Source of the DNA: Candidatus Jidaibacter sp.
GTDB taxonomy: Bacteria; Pseudomonadota; Alphaproteobacteria; Rickettsiales; Midichloriaceae
DNA: 5,923 bases
Reading direction: 5' to 3'
Assembly: GCA_021298045.1 (NCBI GenBank)
Contig: JAJTHY010000171.1
Span: forward strand, 1-5,923
In this document: positions 5,836 through 5,923 of the stretch, piece after piece
Layout of the letters: each line of letters opens with the position of its first letter
Position numbering within the stretch: the stretch's first letter is position 1
Made by a program: the position numbers and the translations under genes
Notes under the pieces: model-generated
Told to the model about the DNA's origin: nothing
Databases searched by the model: none
The model's input: only the letters and a program-made list of their open reading frames with translations

Positions 5836-5923
5836 ATGAAAACTAAGAAACCTAAAGTTTCGGGGATATGGGAAATTCTGAATAATCCAGAAAACTACCA
5901 AAATGAAAACTTGCGTAAAAAAT
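5836..5923 (+). CDS. Possible start of an unidentified gene, cut by right edge
   Basis: ATG at 5836 opens 29 codons to the window edge without a stop. The peptide starts MKTKKPKVSGIWEILNNPEN and is polar and lysine/asparagine-rich. No family is recognisable from so short a stretch, and there is no hydrophobic signal. Support is limited to the open frame, its position 93 bp after tsaC on the same strand, and a plausible N-terminal composition. The upstream ribosome-binding site is weak. Confidence 0.4.
   Translation, partial: MKTKKPKVSGIWEILNNPENYQNENLRKK

Overview
The window looks like chromosomal DNA of an AT-rich, probably host-associated alphaproteobacterium. Three things point that way: the gene order lpxD-fabZ-lpxA-lpxI, the use of LpxI (the alphaproteobacterial UDP-diacylglucosamine hydrolase) rather than LpxH, and LpxA motifs close to what I remember of Rickettsia LpxA. 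G+C is roughly 35-40%, sampled by eye. Because it keeps lipid A synthesis, it is not an Anaplasma/Ehrlichia/Orientia-type LPS-less lineage. A Rickettsiales or Holosporales relative is my inference, not a proven placement.

Layout. Positions 1-1853, minus strand: the first 617 codons of a large protein of unknown function whose C-terminus lies beyond the left edge. It has no stop inside the window. It is built from at least three diverged repeats of about 200 residues. Positions 1854-2019: a short divergent intergenic region with a promoter candidate for each side. Positions 2020-5742, plus strand: a tight five-gene operon, lpxD, fabZ, lpxA, lpxI and a tsaC-type gene. Junctions are 8-nt overlaps (lpxD/fabZ and fabZ/lpxA), a 4-nt gap with no canonical start codon (lpxA/lpxI), and direct stop-start contact (lpxI/tsaC). 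Positions 5743-5835: a spacer with an imperfect inverted repeat. Positions 5836-5923: the possible start of another gene cut by the right edge.

How the genes work together. LpxA, LpxD and LpxI carry out the first, third and fourth steps from UDP-GlcNAc to lipid X; the second step, LpxC, is not here. FabZ works in fatty-acid elongation on the 3-hydroxyacyl-ACPs that LpxA and LpxD use as acyl donors, so it shares their substrate pool. TsaC starts synthesis of the tRNA modification t6A and has no direct link to lipid A. lpxB, which often follows lpxI or lpxA, is absent from this position.

Points most worth a second look: (1) lpxI is intact over its full conserved length but has no ATG, GTG or TTG at its 5' end; the best-placed initiator is ATA. 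(2) The left-edge protein is an unrecognised tandem-repeat protein. (3) LpxA has Gln where E. coli LpxA has active-site His160. I found no CRISPR array, RNA gene, insertion sequence or defence system.
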